A DNA stretch of 5,360 nt from Chlamydia trachomatis (GTDB taxonomy: Bacteria > Chlamydiota > Chlamydiia > Chlamydiales > JAAKFR01): NCBI GenBank assembly GCA_945861315.1, contig CAMAUB010000107.1, positions 1 through 5,360 on the forward strand. The letters run 5' to 3'. This document shows, piece by piece, positions 1-5,056 of the stretch. Position numbers and translations under genes: made by a program. The notes below the pieces were generated by a model that did no database searches, was not told the DNA's origin, and saw only the letters and a list, made by a program, of their open reading frames with translations. How positions within the stretch are numbered: the first letter of the stretch is position 1; each line of letters opens with the position of its first letter.

Positions 1-66
1 TAGAGCAAGTCCTCATTAACTGAGAGAGCTTCATTAAAATTGTATTAATTAATTATTTAAATTGTA

Positions 67-95
67 TAAACACGAATTTTTTTGTTGTCTATAAT
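67..95 (+). promoter_or_regulatory. candidate distal promoter for euo
   Basis: A perfect -10 hexamer TATAAT lies at 90-95, with TAAACA (4 of 6 matches to TTGACA) at 67-72 and a 17-bp spacer. In such AT-rich DNA, chance matches are common. Use of this site would give a leader of about 250 nt. Confidence 0.35.
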
Positions 96-153
96 TACGA
101 TCTTTATCAAAATATTACACTTAAGATATATTTGCCGAGAGAATTATGAGAGT

Positions 154-184
154 TTAATTCCTAGGATTACGCTCTAGGGATTAA
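154..184. promoter_or_regulatory. imperfect inverted repeat in euo leader
   Basis: The arms TTAATTCCTAG (154-164) and CTAGGGATTAA (174-184) are complementary at 10 of 11 positions, the exception being a G-T wobble, and they enclose a 9-base loop. The same stretch also contains CTAGGATTA and CTAGGGATTA as direct near-repeats. No T-run follows on either strand, so it is not a typical terminator. It lies about 20 bp upstream of the proximal euo -35, where an operator could sit. Confidence 0.45.
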
Positions 185-202
185 CGAAAAATAAAAAAAA
201 TC

Positions 203-232
203 TTGATCTAAAATTCAAATTTGAGCGATAAT
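203..232 (+). promoter_or_regulatory. candidate proximal euo promoter
   Basis: TTGATC (203-208) and GATAAT (227-232) are separated by 18 bp, giving 4 of 6 and 5 of 6 matches to the sigma70/sigma66 hexamers. The predicted start near 239 gives a leader of about 110 nt. The spacer contains the perfect 10-bp palindrome TCAAATTTGA (215-224), a possible operator. Confidence 0.45.
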
Positions 233-331
233 ATTAGAATCAAAACGATAGAAAAGTATAAAAAGTCGGTAATTAAAATTAATAAAAACGATGCTAAATT
301 AATAAATAGTTTAAAAATTTTTTTTAACTTA

Positions 332-351
332 AAAACCTTAGGGGGTTTTAA
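332..351 (+). promoter_or_regulatory. euo Shine-Dalgarno within a small hairpin
   Basis: AGGGGG (340-345) sits 6 nt before the ATG at 352 and is a strong ribosome binding site that fixes the start. AAAACC (332-337) can pair with GGTTTT (344-349), leaving part of the Shine-Dalgarno sequence in the loop. The RNA might therefore partly hide the site. The hairpin is short and its regulatory role is speculative. Confidence 0.6.
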
Positions 352-795
352 ATGGAAGAGAGAAGAGAAGAAGTAGCAAGTGCTGCACAAGCTTCAAATA
401 AAAAAGTGGTTTCTATTACAGAGGCTGCAAGAATCAATAATGTGACGCGTCAGGCGATCTATGTTGCGATCAAGCAAAAAAAGCTTAGAGCGATAAAAAA
501 CACACGTTGGGAGATTAATTTACACGATCTAGAAGAGTATCGCAAGAATAAGTATTCTAGAACGAAGTCAATGTTTGACGGAGAGTTGCTATTTGATAAT
601 CATCAGGGGTATTTTTCTGTAAATCAGGTTGCAGATCAGCTTGATGTTCCAGCTCAGAAGATCTACTATGCTACGCGCACAGGCATGATCAAGGGAGTAC
701 GAAAGGGAGCGGCGTGGGTGATTCATACAGATGAAATCAAGCGCTATAAAGATGAGTATCTCCAAAAGAAGGTTGAAGCGACGCAGGTTTGCTAA
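352..795 (+). CDS. euo: EUO family early DNA-binding transcriptional regulator
   Basis: This is recognised as the Chlamydiae-specific EUO protein. In Chlamydia it is made early after infection and represses late-cycle genes by binding AT-rich promoter DNA. The 147-residue product holds two similar excisionase/MerR-type helix-turn-helix units in tandem. The first (about 20-70) contains SITEAARINNVTRQAIYVAI and a WEI-DLEEY wing. The second (about 87-138) contains YFSVNQVADQLDVP, then YYATRTG and a WVIHTDEIKRYKDEY wing. KYSR and GELLFDN link them, as in Chlamydia EUO. The N-terminal 18 residues are charged and probably flexible. The start is fixed by AGGGGG 6 nt upstream. The C-terminus seems shorter than in Chlamydia, and the frame stays open for 32 codons beyond the TAA. 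Codons from residue 107 onward are duplicated at 2991-3144. The gene ends just before a hairpin terminator. Family assignment is firm; regulatory targets here are inferred. Confidence 0.92.
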   Translation: MEERREEVASAAQASNKKVVSITEAARINNVTRQAIYVAIKQKKLRAIKNTRWEINLHDLEEYRKNKYSRTKSMFDGELLFDNHQGYFSVNQVADQLDVPAQKIYYATRTGMIKGVRKGAAWVIHTDEIKRYKDEYLQKKVEATQVC

Positions 796-824
796 GCAGT
801 CTACTTTGATGACATCGACTATAA
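672..824 (+). repeat. direct repeat, copy 1 (3' end of euo)
   Basis: This 153-bp segment covers the last 40 codons of euo, its stop codon and 29 bp beyond. It recurs in the same orientation at 2991-3144 with two substitutions and one inserted base. Identity ends sharply after GACATCGACTATAA. This copy keeps the reading frame, so it is the functional one. Confidence 0.95.
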
Positions 825-890
825 GCTTGAATTAGATTTTGAAGCCAAGGAAGGCGATCAAGGTCGAATTCAAGCTTTTTCTTTTTTGTT
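823..890 (+). terminator. hairpin terminator of euo
   Basis: AAGCTTGAATT (823-833) and AATTCAAGCTT (867-877) form a perfect 11-bp stem. The right arm runs into a T-rich tract (TTTCTTTTTTGTTTT, about 877-891). The loop is long (33 nt), though further G-U and Watson-Crick pairs extend the stem inward. Polarity fits termination of rightward euo transcription only. The second euo copy lacks this element. Confidence 0.65.
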
Positions 891-901
891 TTAATGATTT
901 A

Positions 902-911
902 ATCGACTATA
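902..911. repeat. ATCGACTATA 10-mer, left cassette flank
   Basis: The 10-mer ATCGACTATA occurs here, at 814-823 and 3134-3143 (within the two euo copies), and at 2983-2992. The copies at 902 and 2983 are in direct orientation and bracket the minus-strand cassette. It could be a target duplication, a recombination core or a relic of duplication. Confidence 0.5.
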
Positions 912-964
912 TGCCGCTTTGAGGCAATGATTATTTGTAAAGGGGAACTGATTTATTGCTCCTA

Positions 965-1390
965 TCATTTGAAAAATGTTGAAATGAGATGGGGAATACA
1001 GGAGGCAGGCGTGTCGCTAGCGTGCCATGGAAAAACTACAATATCTTTCCATAAATTTTGCAGGCCGCTTAATAGGTATTCTATCAGGAAGAGAGCCCCT
1101 ACTATTATCCACGGTATGCATCCAGCAAAATAAGTCATATCATATTTGCCGCAATTGCGATATCGCCACATCAGATAGATACTGGCTGGTAGTGAAAATG
1201 GGATGCATAAACCAACAAAAACAGAGATAGCCTTGATCCAGGAAATACTGTCTTCAAATATGACAAAAGTCCAAATTCCAAAAACGAATAATAGAGGAAG
1301 GAATAAAATCCCATAAATTAATGACCAAATGATAGTCCACCAAACAGCGGTCGTACCTTCTTTCTGCACCCTACTCTCATGTTCGGTCAT
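965..1390 (-). CDS. small multi-pass membrane protein, unknown function
   Basis: I do not recognise a family. The 141-residue product has a short charged N-terminus (1-12) followed by hydrophobic stretches at about 16-45 (long enough for one very long helix or a tight hairpin), 51-75 and 87-107. It should therefore be an integral membrane protein with three or four passes. The last 30 residues are more polar and contain two cysteines. The ATG lies only 8 bp after the TAG of the lipase-fold gene, so the two are almost certainly co-transcribed; the ribosome site between them is weak (AAAGAA). Position directly behind a putative lytic or lipolytic protein is compatible with a membrane partner, secretion helper or immunity protein, but nothing in the residues proves that. 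No clear leftward terminator follows; the euo terminator has the wrong polarity. Confidence 0.7.
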   Translation of the reverse strand: MTEHESRVQKEGTTAVWWTIIWSLIYGILFLPLLFVFGIWTFVIFEDSISWIKAISVFVGLCIPFSLPASIYLMWRYRNCGKYDMTYFAGCIPWIIVGALFLIEYLLSGLQNLWKDIVVFPWHASDTPASCIPHLISTFFK

Positions 1391-1398
1391 TTCTTTGC

Positions 1399-2442
1399 CT
1401 ATTGCTGATACTTTTTAATAATCGAGTGAAGCACAGTTTGGTAGCATTTACTATTGAATCCATGTTGCATAGAAGTGTCTGGATCTAAAACTGTTACATT
1501 TTTAATTTTTTCAAAGGCTTCTCTATAAAAATTAATTCTCTCTTTTATATAACGTTCTTTAGCATCGGGGTTGCAAGGATGGATGTTTAGTTCAGCATCA
1601 CGAAAGGCCAAAAGCTGAATGACATCCTCTTGGTTATAACCTTTCTTACACGCATGATACTCCTGTAATGCCAACATTTGAAGCTTTGGAGAGCCGACAA
1701 GACAGATAGGGTCCGCAGCGCTGGTATAGTTATGCGAATCAAGATGGCTTTTTTCGGAAGCAACAAATGAGCCTCCACCAAATGTAAAGATTCTAAGTTG
1801 TTTTTTTTCTGATATAGAAAGACGTTCTAAAGCAAGTTCACAGATAATTGCGCCTTGGCTGTGAGCAAAAATCACGATCGGTGGTTTATACTCATTTCGC
1901 TTTGCTTCAGCCAATAAATAGCGGAAAAAATATTCAGCAAGAATGACAATTCCTGCATTGATGGATAGCTTTAAAATACCACAAACCAGTAGATCGACCA
2001 CACGCTTAGTATCATTAGGCAGAGAAAGAATAGCCTCGCCATTGGTCGCGGAACAAATGAGTTCTGTAGACTTTCTGGCTTCTTCTTTAGTATTGCTAAT
2101 CCCATTAATAAAGCCCCAGATGCACTGTCCTGGCTTTTCTTTGCCAAAGGTTCTGACGATAGTATCTATGGGCTTTTCAGCGGGTAGGAGATCTTCAATT
2201 GTAGGACATTCATCATACATTTTGACATGCCAGAATGAATGATGTGGTCTAGAACGCAGGTGCACGCGACCATTACGTTCATGCACAACGCTTGCATCTA
2301 CACGATAGGACTCACACCGCACGATTGCCTCAGCTTTGGAAAGAACGATATCGCTACCAATTAAATATGAATCCTCTTGGTCTAGACCATTCTCGATTTT
2401 TTCCATTAATCCTTGGGAGTAAAGAGAGATCCTCATTTCCAA
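1399..2442 (-). CDS. DUF687-like alpha/beta-hydrolase (lipase-fold) protein, C-terminal part of a split gene
   Basis: This 347-residue frame resembles the DUF687-type lipase-like proteins of Chlamydiae. After an N-terminal region containing KIENG, EDSYLIG and HERNGRVHLRSRP, the hydrolase part begins at about residue 107 with CIWGFINGISNTKEEA, a stretch typical of these proteins. A nucleophile elbow, IVIFAHSQGA, places the likely catalytic Ser at 195. Asp244 in SAADPICLVGSP and His327 in MQHGF are plausible triad partners. The substrate is unknown; a lipid or ester is inferred. A hydrophobic stretch at about 150-177 is probably buried rather than a true membrane span. The apparent start is a weak TTG inside the upstream frame. 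The real translation probably begins at 2863, with a one-base frameshift at the six-T run 2397-2402 having separated this part. The membrane protein gene follows 8 bp downstream. Confidence 0.75.
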   Translation of the reverse strand: MEMRISLYSQGLMEKIENGLDQEDSYLIGSDIVLSKAEAIVRCESYRVDASVVHERNGRVHLRSRPHHSFWHVKMYDECPTIEDLLPAEKPIDTIVRTFGKEKPGQCIWGFINGISNTKEEARKSTELICSATNGEAILSLPNDTKRVVDLLVCGILKLSINAGIVILAEYFFRYLLAEAKRNEYKPPIVIFAHSQGAIICELALERLSISEKKQLRIFTFGGGSFVASEKSHLDSHNYTSAADPICLVGSPKLQMLALQEYHACKKGYNQEDVIQLLAFRDAELNIHPCNPDAKERYIKERINFYREAFEKIKNVTVLDPDTSMQHGFNSKCYQTVLHSIIKKYQQ

Positions 2443-2863
2443 GAGCTTCGAAGTTACAAAGCTTTTCGATAGAATGAAGCAAAAGTTGCCAATCTTGTTT
2501 TGAAAAAGATTTAAGTGTTTTATTTAGAGGTAGATCAACTAGAGTCTGTAGTTTTAAAATAAATCCTTCGGGCTCATGTGGTTGATAATGCTGCGCTACA
2601 ATCTTTAGCTTTGCGTTATAGTATTTTTTTAGATGTAACCAACTGCAGAGGGCTTGATGCCCATTTTCAGGAGTGGGGAATATAGCATACGCTCCGCATG
2701 CACCAATGGAGCCATTTCGTTTAGCAACATGACTCTGACTTTGGACAAGTCCAGGATTATTGATGCGCCATGCTAGAGTACCACCTTTAGCAATGTATTT
2801 ATTTCCAGCAGCATCAAAGTATGCGATATGTTCAGCATCTTCTGGATACGCTAAAATAAACAT
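2354..2863 (-). CDS. lysozyme-like 'RNNNPG' domain protein, N-terminal part of a split gene
   Basis: Residues 24-55 include YIAKGGTLAWRINNPGLV, then YAIFPTPENGHQAL at about 59-72, KIVAQHYQPHEPEGFI at about 87-102 and LLLHSIEKLCNFE near 127-139. This order matches the RNNNPGN-type domain seen in phage tail or virion proteins and some secreted effectors, thought to be peptidoglycan-active. Family resemblance is visible; enzymatic activity is inferred. No signal peptide is visible. The ATG is preceded by GGAAG at 2868-2872, and a promoter with a perfect -35 lies further upstream. After about residue 154 the frame turns into unrelated sequence (REWSRPRGFIFNW), while the overlapping frame continues smoothly as KIENGLDQEDSYLIG. 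Removing one T from the run at 2397-2402 would join both into a protein of about 487 residues. The gene is either broken by an indel or rescued by slippage. Confidence 0.7.
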   Translation of the reverse strand: MFILAYPEDAEHIAYFDAAGNKYIAKGGTLAWRINNPGLVQSQSHVAKRNGSIGACGAYAIFPTPENGHQALCSWLHLKKYYNAKLKIVAQHYQPHEPEGFILKLQTLVDLPLNKTLKSFSKQDWQLLLHSIEKLCNFEALGNEDLSLLPRINGKNREWSRPRGFIFNW

Positions 2864-2912
2864 TTCTCTTCCAAATTCAAATTTTCCATATCTGCTTTAA
2901 CTGGAGGACATG

Positions 2913-2941
2913 AGATTAACATTGCTGCAATGTGTTGTCAA
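2913..2941 (-). promoter_or_regulatory. promoter of the minus-strand cassette with operator-like dyad
   Basis: On the minus strand a perfect TTGACA (2936-2941) is followed by a 17-bp spacer and TAATCT (2913-2918). The -10 is weak (3 of 6) but keeps the key second A and last T. The spacer contains ACATTGC-T-GCAATGT (2919-2933), a perfect 7+1+7 dyad. A start near 2906 gives a leader of about 43 nt before the ATG at 2863. A repressor or MerR-like activator could act here. Confidence 0.5.
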
Positions 2942-2982
2942 TTTGTAACAGTTCAGCTTCTTACCACGCTGGTGCCGGAAGC

Positions 2983-2992
2983 ATCGACTATA
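2983..2992. repeat. ATCGACTATA 10-mer, right cassette flank
   Basis: This is the direct-orientation partner of the copy at 902-911. It lies exactly where the second euo fragment begins: the sequence to its left has no clear euo similarity, and the sequence from 2991 on matches euo from 672. Confidence 0.5.
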
Positions 2993-3144
2993 CGCGCACA
3001 GACATGATCAAGGGAAGTACGAAAGGGAGCGGCGTGGGTGATTCATACAGATGAAATCAAGCGCTATAAAGATGAGTATCTCCAAAAGAAGGTTGAATCG
3101 ACGCAGGTTTGCTAAGCAGTCTACTTTGATGACATCGACTATAA
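2991..3144 (+). pseudogene. truncated, frameshifted duplicate of the euo 3' end
   Basis: The 154 bp correspond to 672-824 of euo, which is residues 107-147 plus 29 bp after the stop. Differences are GGC to GAC, one extra A in AAGGGAAGTAC that shifts the frame, and GAAGCG to GAATCG. There is no start, promoter or helix-turn-helix upstream, so it cannot make EUO. Both copies share the TAA, so the stop predates the duplication. It ends one base before the 171-bp palindrome and lacks the euo terminator. Confidence 0.93.
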
Positions 3145-3145
3145 A

Positions 3146-3316
3146 TGAATATACTCATCCAAGCTCAAAATGAGAATTTGGGCCGCGTCAAAGCCTCGGG
3201 TTTGAACGATCGTAAACAACCCCATATTTCTAATATTGGGTCGTTTACGATCGTTCAATCGCGAGAGCTTTCACGCTGGCCGAAATTCTCATTTTGAGCT
3301 TGGATGAGTATATTCA
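3146..3316. repeat. 171-bp near-perfect palindrome, MITE-like element
   Basis: The outer arms, 3146-3179 and 3283-3316, are 34 bp and perfectly complementary, starting TGAATATACTCATCC and ending GGATGAGTATATTCA. The inner parts pair with a few mismatches, including AACGATCGTAAAC against GTTTACGATCGTT. Even the centre (CATATTTCTAATATT) nearly closes on a 3-base loop. There is no open frame and no clear target duplication. It is more GC-rich inside than its surroundings. It could be a miniature inverted-repeat transposable element, a repeated intergenic palindrome, or a processed hairpin RNA. It would be a strong roadblock or bidirectional hairpin between the euo fragment and the MIF-like gene, whose stop codon is 22 bp away, but no T-run follows either arm. 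Confidence 0.9.
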
Positions 3317-3338
3317 AGAAAGTTGCAAACGGCGTGAG

Positions 3339-3722
3339 TCAATCATTTTTTACCTTCAGCTGCCCACTTTTTTTCCAATATTCTAGTGTGTGCCCACGTA
3401 GAACCCAGCTTACAGGTTCAGAAATAGTAAAGTGTACGAAGATGCGATCGTAGTTAATGCCTGTAACATCGGCAATAATATCTAGGAATCGAAGACCTAG
3501 TTTTTCTGTCGTGGCATCGTCCATTCCTATGTATGTGATTGCACAAAAGGCCGCGTCACTCTCGTTATTCAAAAATAAGTTACAGTTTGGAATAATATTT
3601 ACCATGACCGACGTGGGTGGTTTTTTAGCAATTTGCACAAATGCATCAGTAATTTGAGCGCTTAGCTTTTCCATTTGTGTTTTTGATAAATCACAGCTGA
3701 CGGATAATGGACAATAAGGCAT
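3339..3722 (-). CDS. MIF / D-dopachrome tautomerase family protein
   Basis: The 127-residue product aligns by eye over its length with macrophage migration inhibitory factor. It starts Met-Pro, so that removal of Met would expose the catalytic Pro. KKPPTSVMVNIIPN (33-46) carries the conserved Lys34, SDAAFCAITYIG (55-66) matches the strand with the conserved Ile-Gly, and NYDRIFVHF (90-98) is followed by Trp106. The family fold is a trimer with keto-enol tautomerase activity. Some positions differ: the first Cys of the mammalian CxxC is Ala, the active-site Tyr is Phe, and Asn97 (mature MIF numbering) is His. Oxidoreductase function is therefore unlikely, and the substrate may differ. About ten extra residues (YWKKSGQLKVKND) follow the usual end. 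MIF proteins are mostly eukaryotic and patchy in bacteria, so host-derived transfer is possible. It is transcribed divergently from rmuC. Confidence 0.82.
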   Translation of the reverse strand: MPYCPLSVSCDLSKTQMEKLSAQITDAFVQIAKKPPTSVMVNIIPNCNLFLNNESDAAFCAITYIGMDDATTEKLGLRFLDIIADVTGINYDRIFVHFTISEPVSWVLRGHTLEYWKKSGQLKVKND

Positions 3723-3739
3723 GTTTATCTTCGATTTAA

Positions 3740-3768
3740 AGTATAGCGAGAATTTTTTTTGACTCCCA
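3740..3768 (-). promoter_or_regulatory. candidate promoter of the MIF-like gene
   Basis: On the minus strand a -10 TATACT (3740-3745) lies 17 nt before the ATG at 3722. The -35 at a 17-bp spacing (TGGGAG, 3763-3768) is poor, though an A-tract fills the spacer. GAAGAT about 6 nt before the ATG may serve as the ribosome site. Confidence 0.35.
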
Positions 3769-3818
3769 TGACTAAACTATAGCACGTTATATTATTTCTG
3801 TCGAAGTTTCCATTTCAA

Positions 3819-3847
3819 TTGTTTTTTCACCGCCGAGTCATTATAAC
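3819..3847 (+). promoter_or_regulatory. candidate rmuC promoter abutting the start codon
   Basis: TTGTTT (3819-3824), a 17-bp spacer and TATAAC (3842-3847) form a fair promoter, with 3 of 6 and 5 of 6 matches. Transcription would begin at about 3853-3855, at or next to the ATG at 3854, implying a leaderless message. The only Shine-Dalgarno-like bases (AAGGG) end one base before the ATG, too close to work normally. Confidence 0.35.
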
Positions 3848-3853
3848 AAGGGC

Positions 3854-5056
3854 ATGATCCTCATTATTTGTTTTTTTTGTATCTTTGTAGGCTGGTTTGG
3901 ACGCTCTGTTTTTGCACGTTTTGAGGCTAAAAAAACACTTGAGCAATTTCGAGGAGTCTCAGCAGATGCTCTGCGTCAAAATAACGCATCGTTTGTGCAG
4001 CTAGCTAGCGCAACTTTTGAAAAATATCAAGAGCAAGCAAGAGGGGTGTTTGATAAGAAAAGTGAATCAATAGAGCATCTTATGAAGCCCATCAAAGAGT
4101 CACTAGAGAAAGTTGATGGCAAAATATTGGAGCTTGAAAAAGCTCGAATGGGAGCCTACTCATCTCTTAAACAACAAGTAGACTCATTACTTCTGAGTCA
4201 AAAAGAGCTTCGCTATGAAACATCTAATCTGGTCAAAGCTCTGCGCGCTCCAACTGTACGTGGTCGTTGGGGAGAGATGCAGCTCAAACGTGTTGTTGAA
4301 ATGGCAGGTATGGTGGACCACTGCGACTTTTTTGAGCAGACAACACTCTCTACAGAAGATGGACGTCTTCGCCCTGATATGATTGTCAAACTACCAGGCT
4401 CCAAACAGATTATCATCGATGCAAAAGCACCCTTAGAAGCCTATCTGGATGCTATTGAGTGTGAAGATGAAAGAGAGAAAAAACAGAAGCTACAACTGCA
4501 TGCCCAGCAAATTCGCAACCACATCAATCTCCTTAGCAAGAAAACATACTGGGAGCAATTTTCCTCAACTCCAGAATTTGTTGTTCTCTTTCTTCCAGGC
4601 GAAACTTTCTTTTCTGCTGCACTTGAACAAGATCCGAGCTTGATCGAAGCGGGAGCGATGCAGCAAGTTATTTTGGCTACACCAACAACACTCATTGCAC
4701 TACTTCGAGCCGTTTGCTACGGCTGGCGTCAAGAGAGTATCTCACGCAATGCTGAAGAGGTGAGTAATCTTGGAAAAGAGCTCTACAAACGACTTGCAGA
4801 TATGGGAGGGCACTTCACAAAAGTTGGTAAAAGTCTTAACCAAGCCGTCTACTCGTATAACAAGGCTATAGGTACGCTTGAAACGCGCGTGCTTGTCTCA
4901 GCTAGAAAATTTAAAGATCTGGGCTCTTCCTCAGAAATTGAACTTCTAGAACCCATAGAACAGATCACACGTGAGCAAAAAGTGCTCCAAAGCACTCCAT
5001 TAGATGATTCACTCCATTCATTGCTCGATGAGGCTCCCTTTCAACAGGAAGGTTAA
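3854..5056 (+). CDS. rmuC: RmuC family DNA recombination protein, membrane-anchored
   Basis: This is a clear RmuC: a putative nuclease-fold protein that limits DNA inversions and rearrangements at short inverted repeats. Residues 1-16 (MILIICFFCIFVGWFG) form an N-terminal membrane anchor. Residues 20-130 are predicted long alpha-helix and coiled coil. The RmuC core starts with RAPTVRGRWGEMQLKRVVEM (131-150). RPDMIVKLP (173-181) with IIIDAKAPLEAY (186-197) supplies the PD-(D/E)xK-like Asp175, Asp189 and Lys191. EFVVLFLPGE, ATPTTLIALLR and the ISRNAEEVSNLGKELYKR helix follow, as in the family. The 400 residues are within the usual size. The frame is open 78 bp upstream but contains no ATG, GTG or TTG, so ATG 3854 is the start. 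Its 3' end overlaps the convergent exonuclease remnant by 92 bp. The acidic tail after about residue 365 is not conserved in the family, as far as I can judge. Confidence 0.95.
   Translation: MILIICFFCIFVGWFGRSVFARFEAKKTLEQFRGVSADALRQNNASFVQLASATFEKYQEQARGVFDKKSESIEHLMKPIKESLEKVDGKILELEKARMGAYSSLKQQVDSLLLSQKELRYETSNLVKALRAPTVRGRWGEMQLKRVVEMAGMVDHCDFFEQTTLSTEDGRLRPDMIVKLPGSKQIIIDAKAPLEAYLDAIECEDEREKKQKLQLHAQQIRNHINLLSKKTYWEQFSSTPEFVVLFLPGETFFSAALEQDPSLIEAGAMQQVILATPTTLIALLRAVCYGWRQESISRNAEEVSNLGKELYKRLADMGGHFTKVGKSLNQAVYSYNKAIGTLETRVLVSARKFKDLGSSSEIELLEPIEQITREQKVLQSTPLDDSLHSLLDEAPFQQEG

Larger units (their letters stand above)
1..351. other. AT-rich non-coding leader upstream of euo
   Basis: No convincing gene is visible on either strand; the one short open frame on the minus strand is low-complexity AT-derived sequence. 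The stretch holds two candidate promoters (67-95 and 203-232), an imperfect 11-bp dyad (154-184) and the euo ribosome binding site. It is much richer in A and T than the rest of the window, as expected of a chlamydial promoter region. A long leader of about 110 nt would result if the proximal promoter is the one used. Confidence 0.7.

Noticed and set aside
208..390. Minus-strand open frame rich in Phe, Leu and Ile upstream of euo
   Set aside because: It is antisense to the AT-rich leader and the euo start, is low-complexity, and resembles translated A/T tracts.
905..930. Small TGCC/GGCA hairpin as terminator of the minus-strand cassette
   Set aside because: It has only a 4-bp stem and no T-run in the leftward direction.
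927..1230. Two short plus-strand open frames opposite the membrane protein gene
   Set aside because: They are antisense shadows without recognisable domains; the minus-strand frame has coherent membrane segments and operon spacing.
2873..2889. A 12-codon minus-strand leader peptide starting at 2889 and overlapping the cassette start
   Set aside because: It is too short to distinguish from chance, and the GGAAG site better serves the ATG at 2863.
4213..4695. Minus-strand and out-of-frame open frames inside rmuC
   Set aside because: The plus-strand frame is a clear full-length RmuC, and these frames show no family features.
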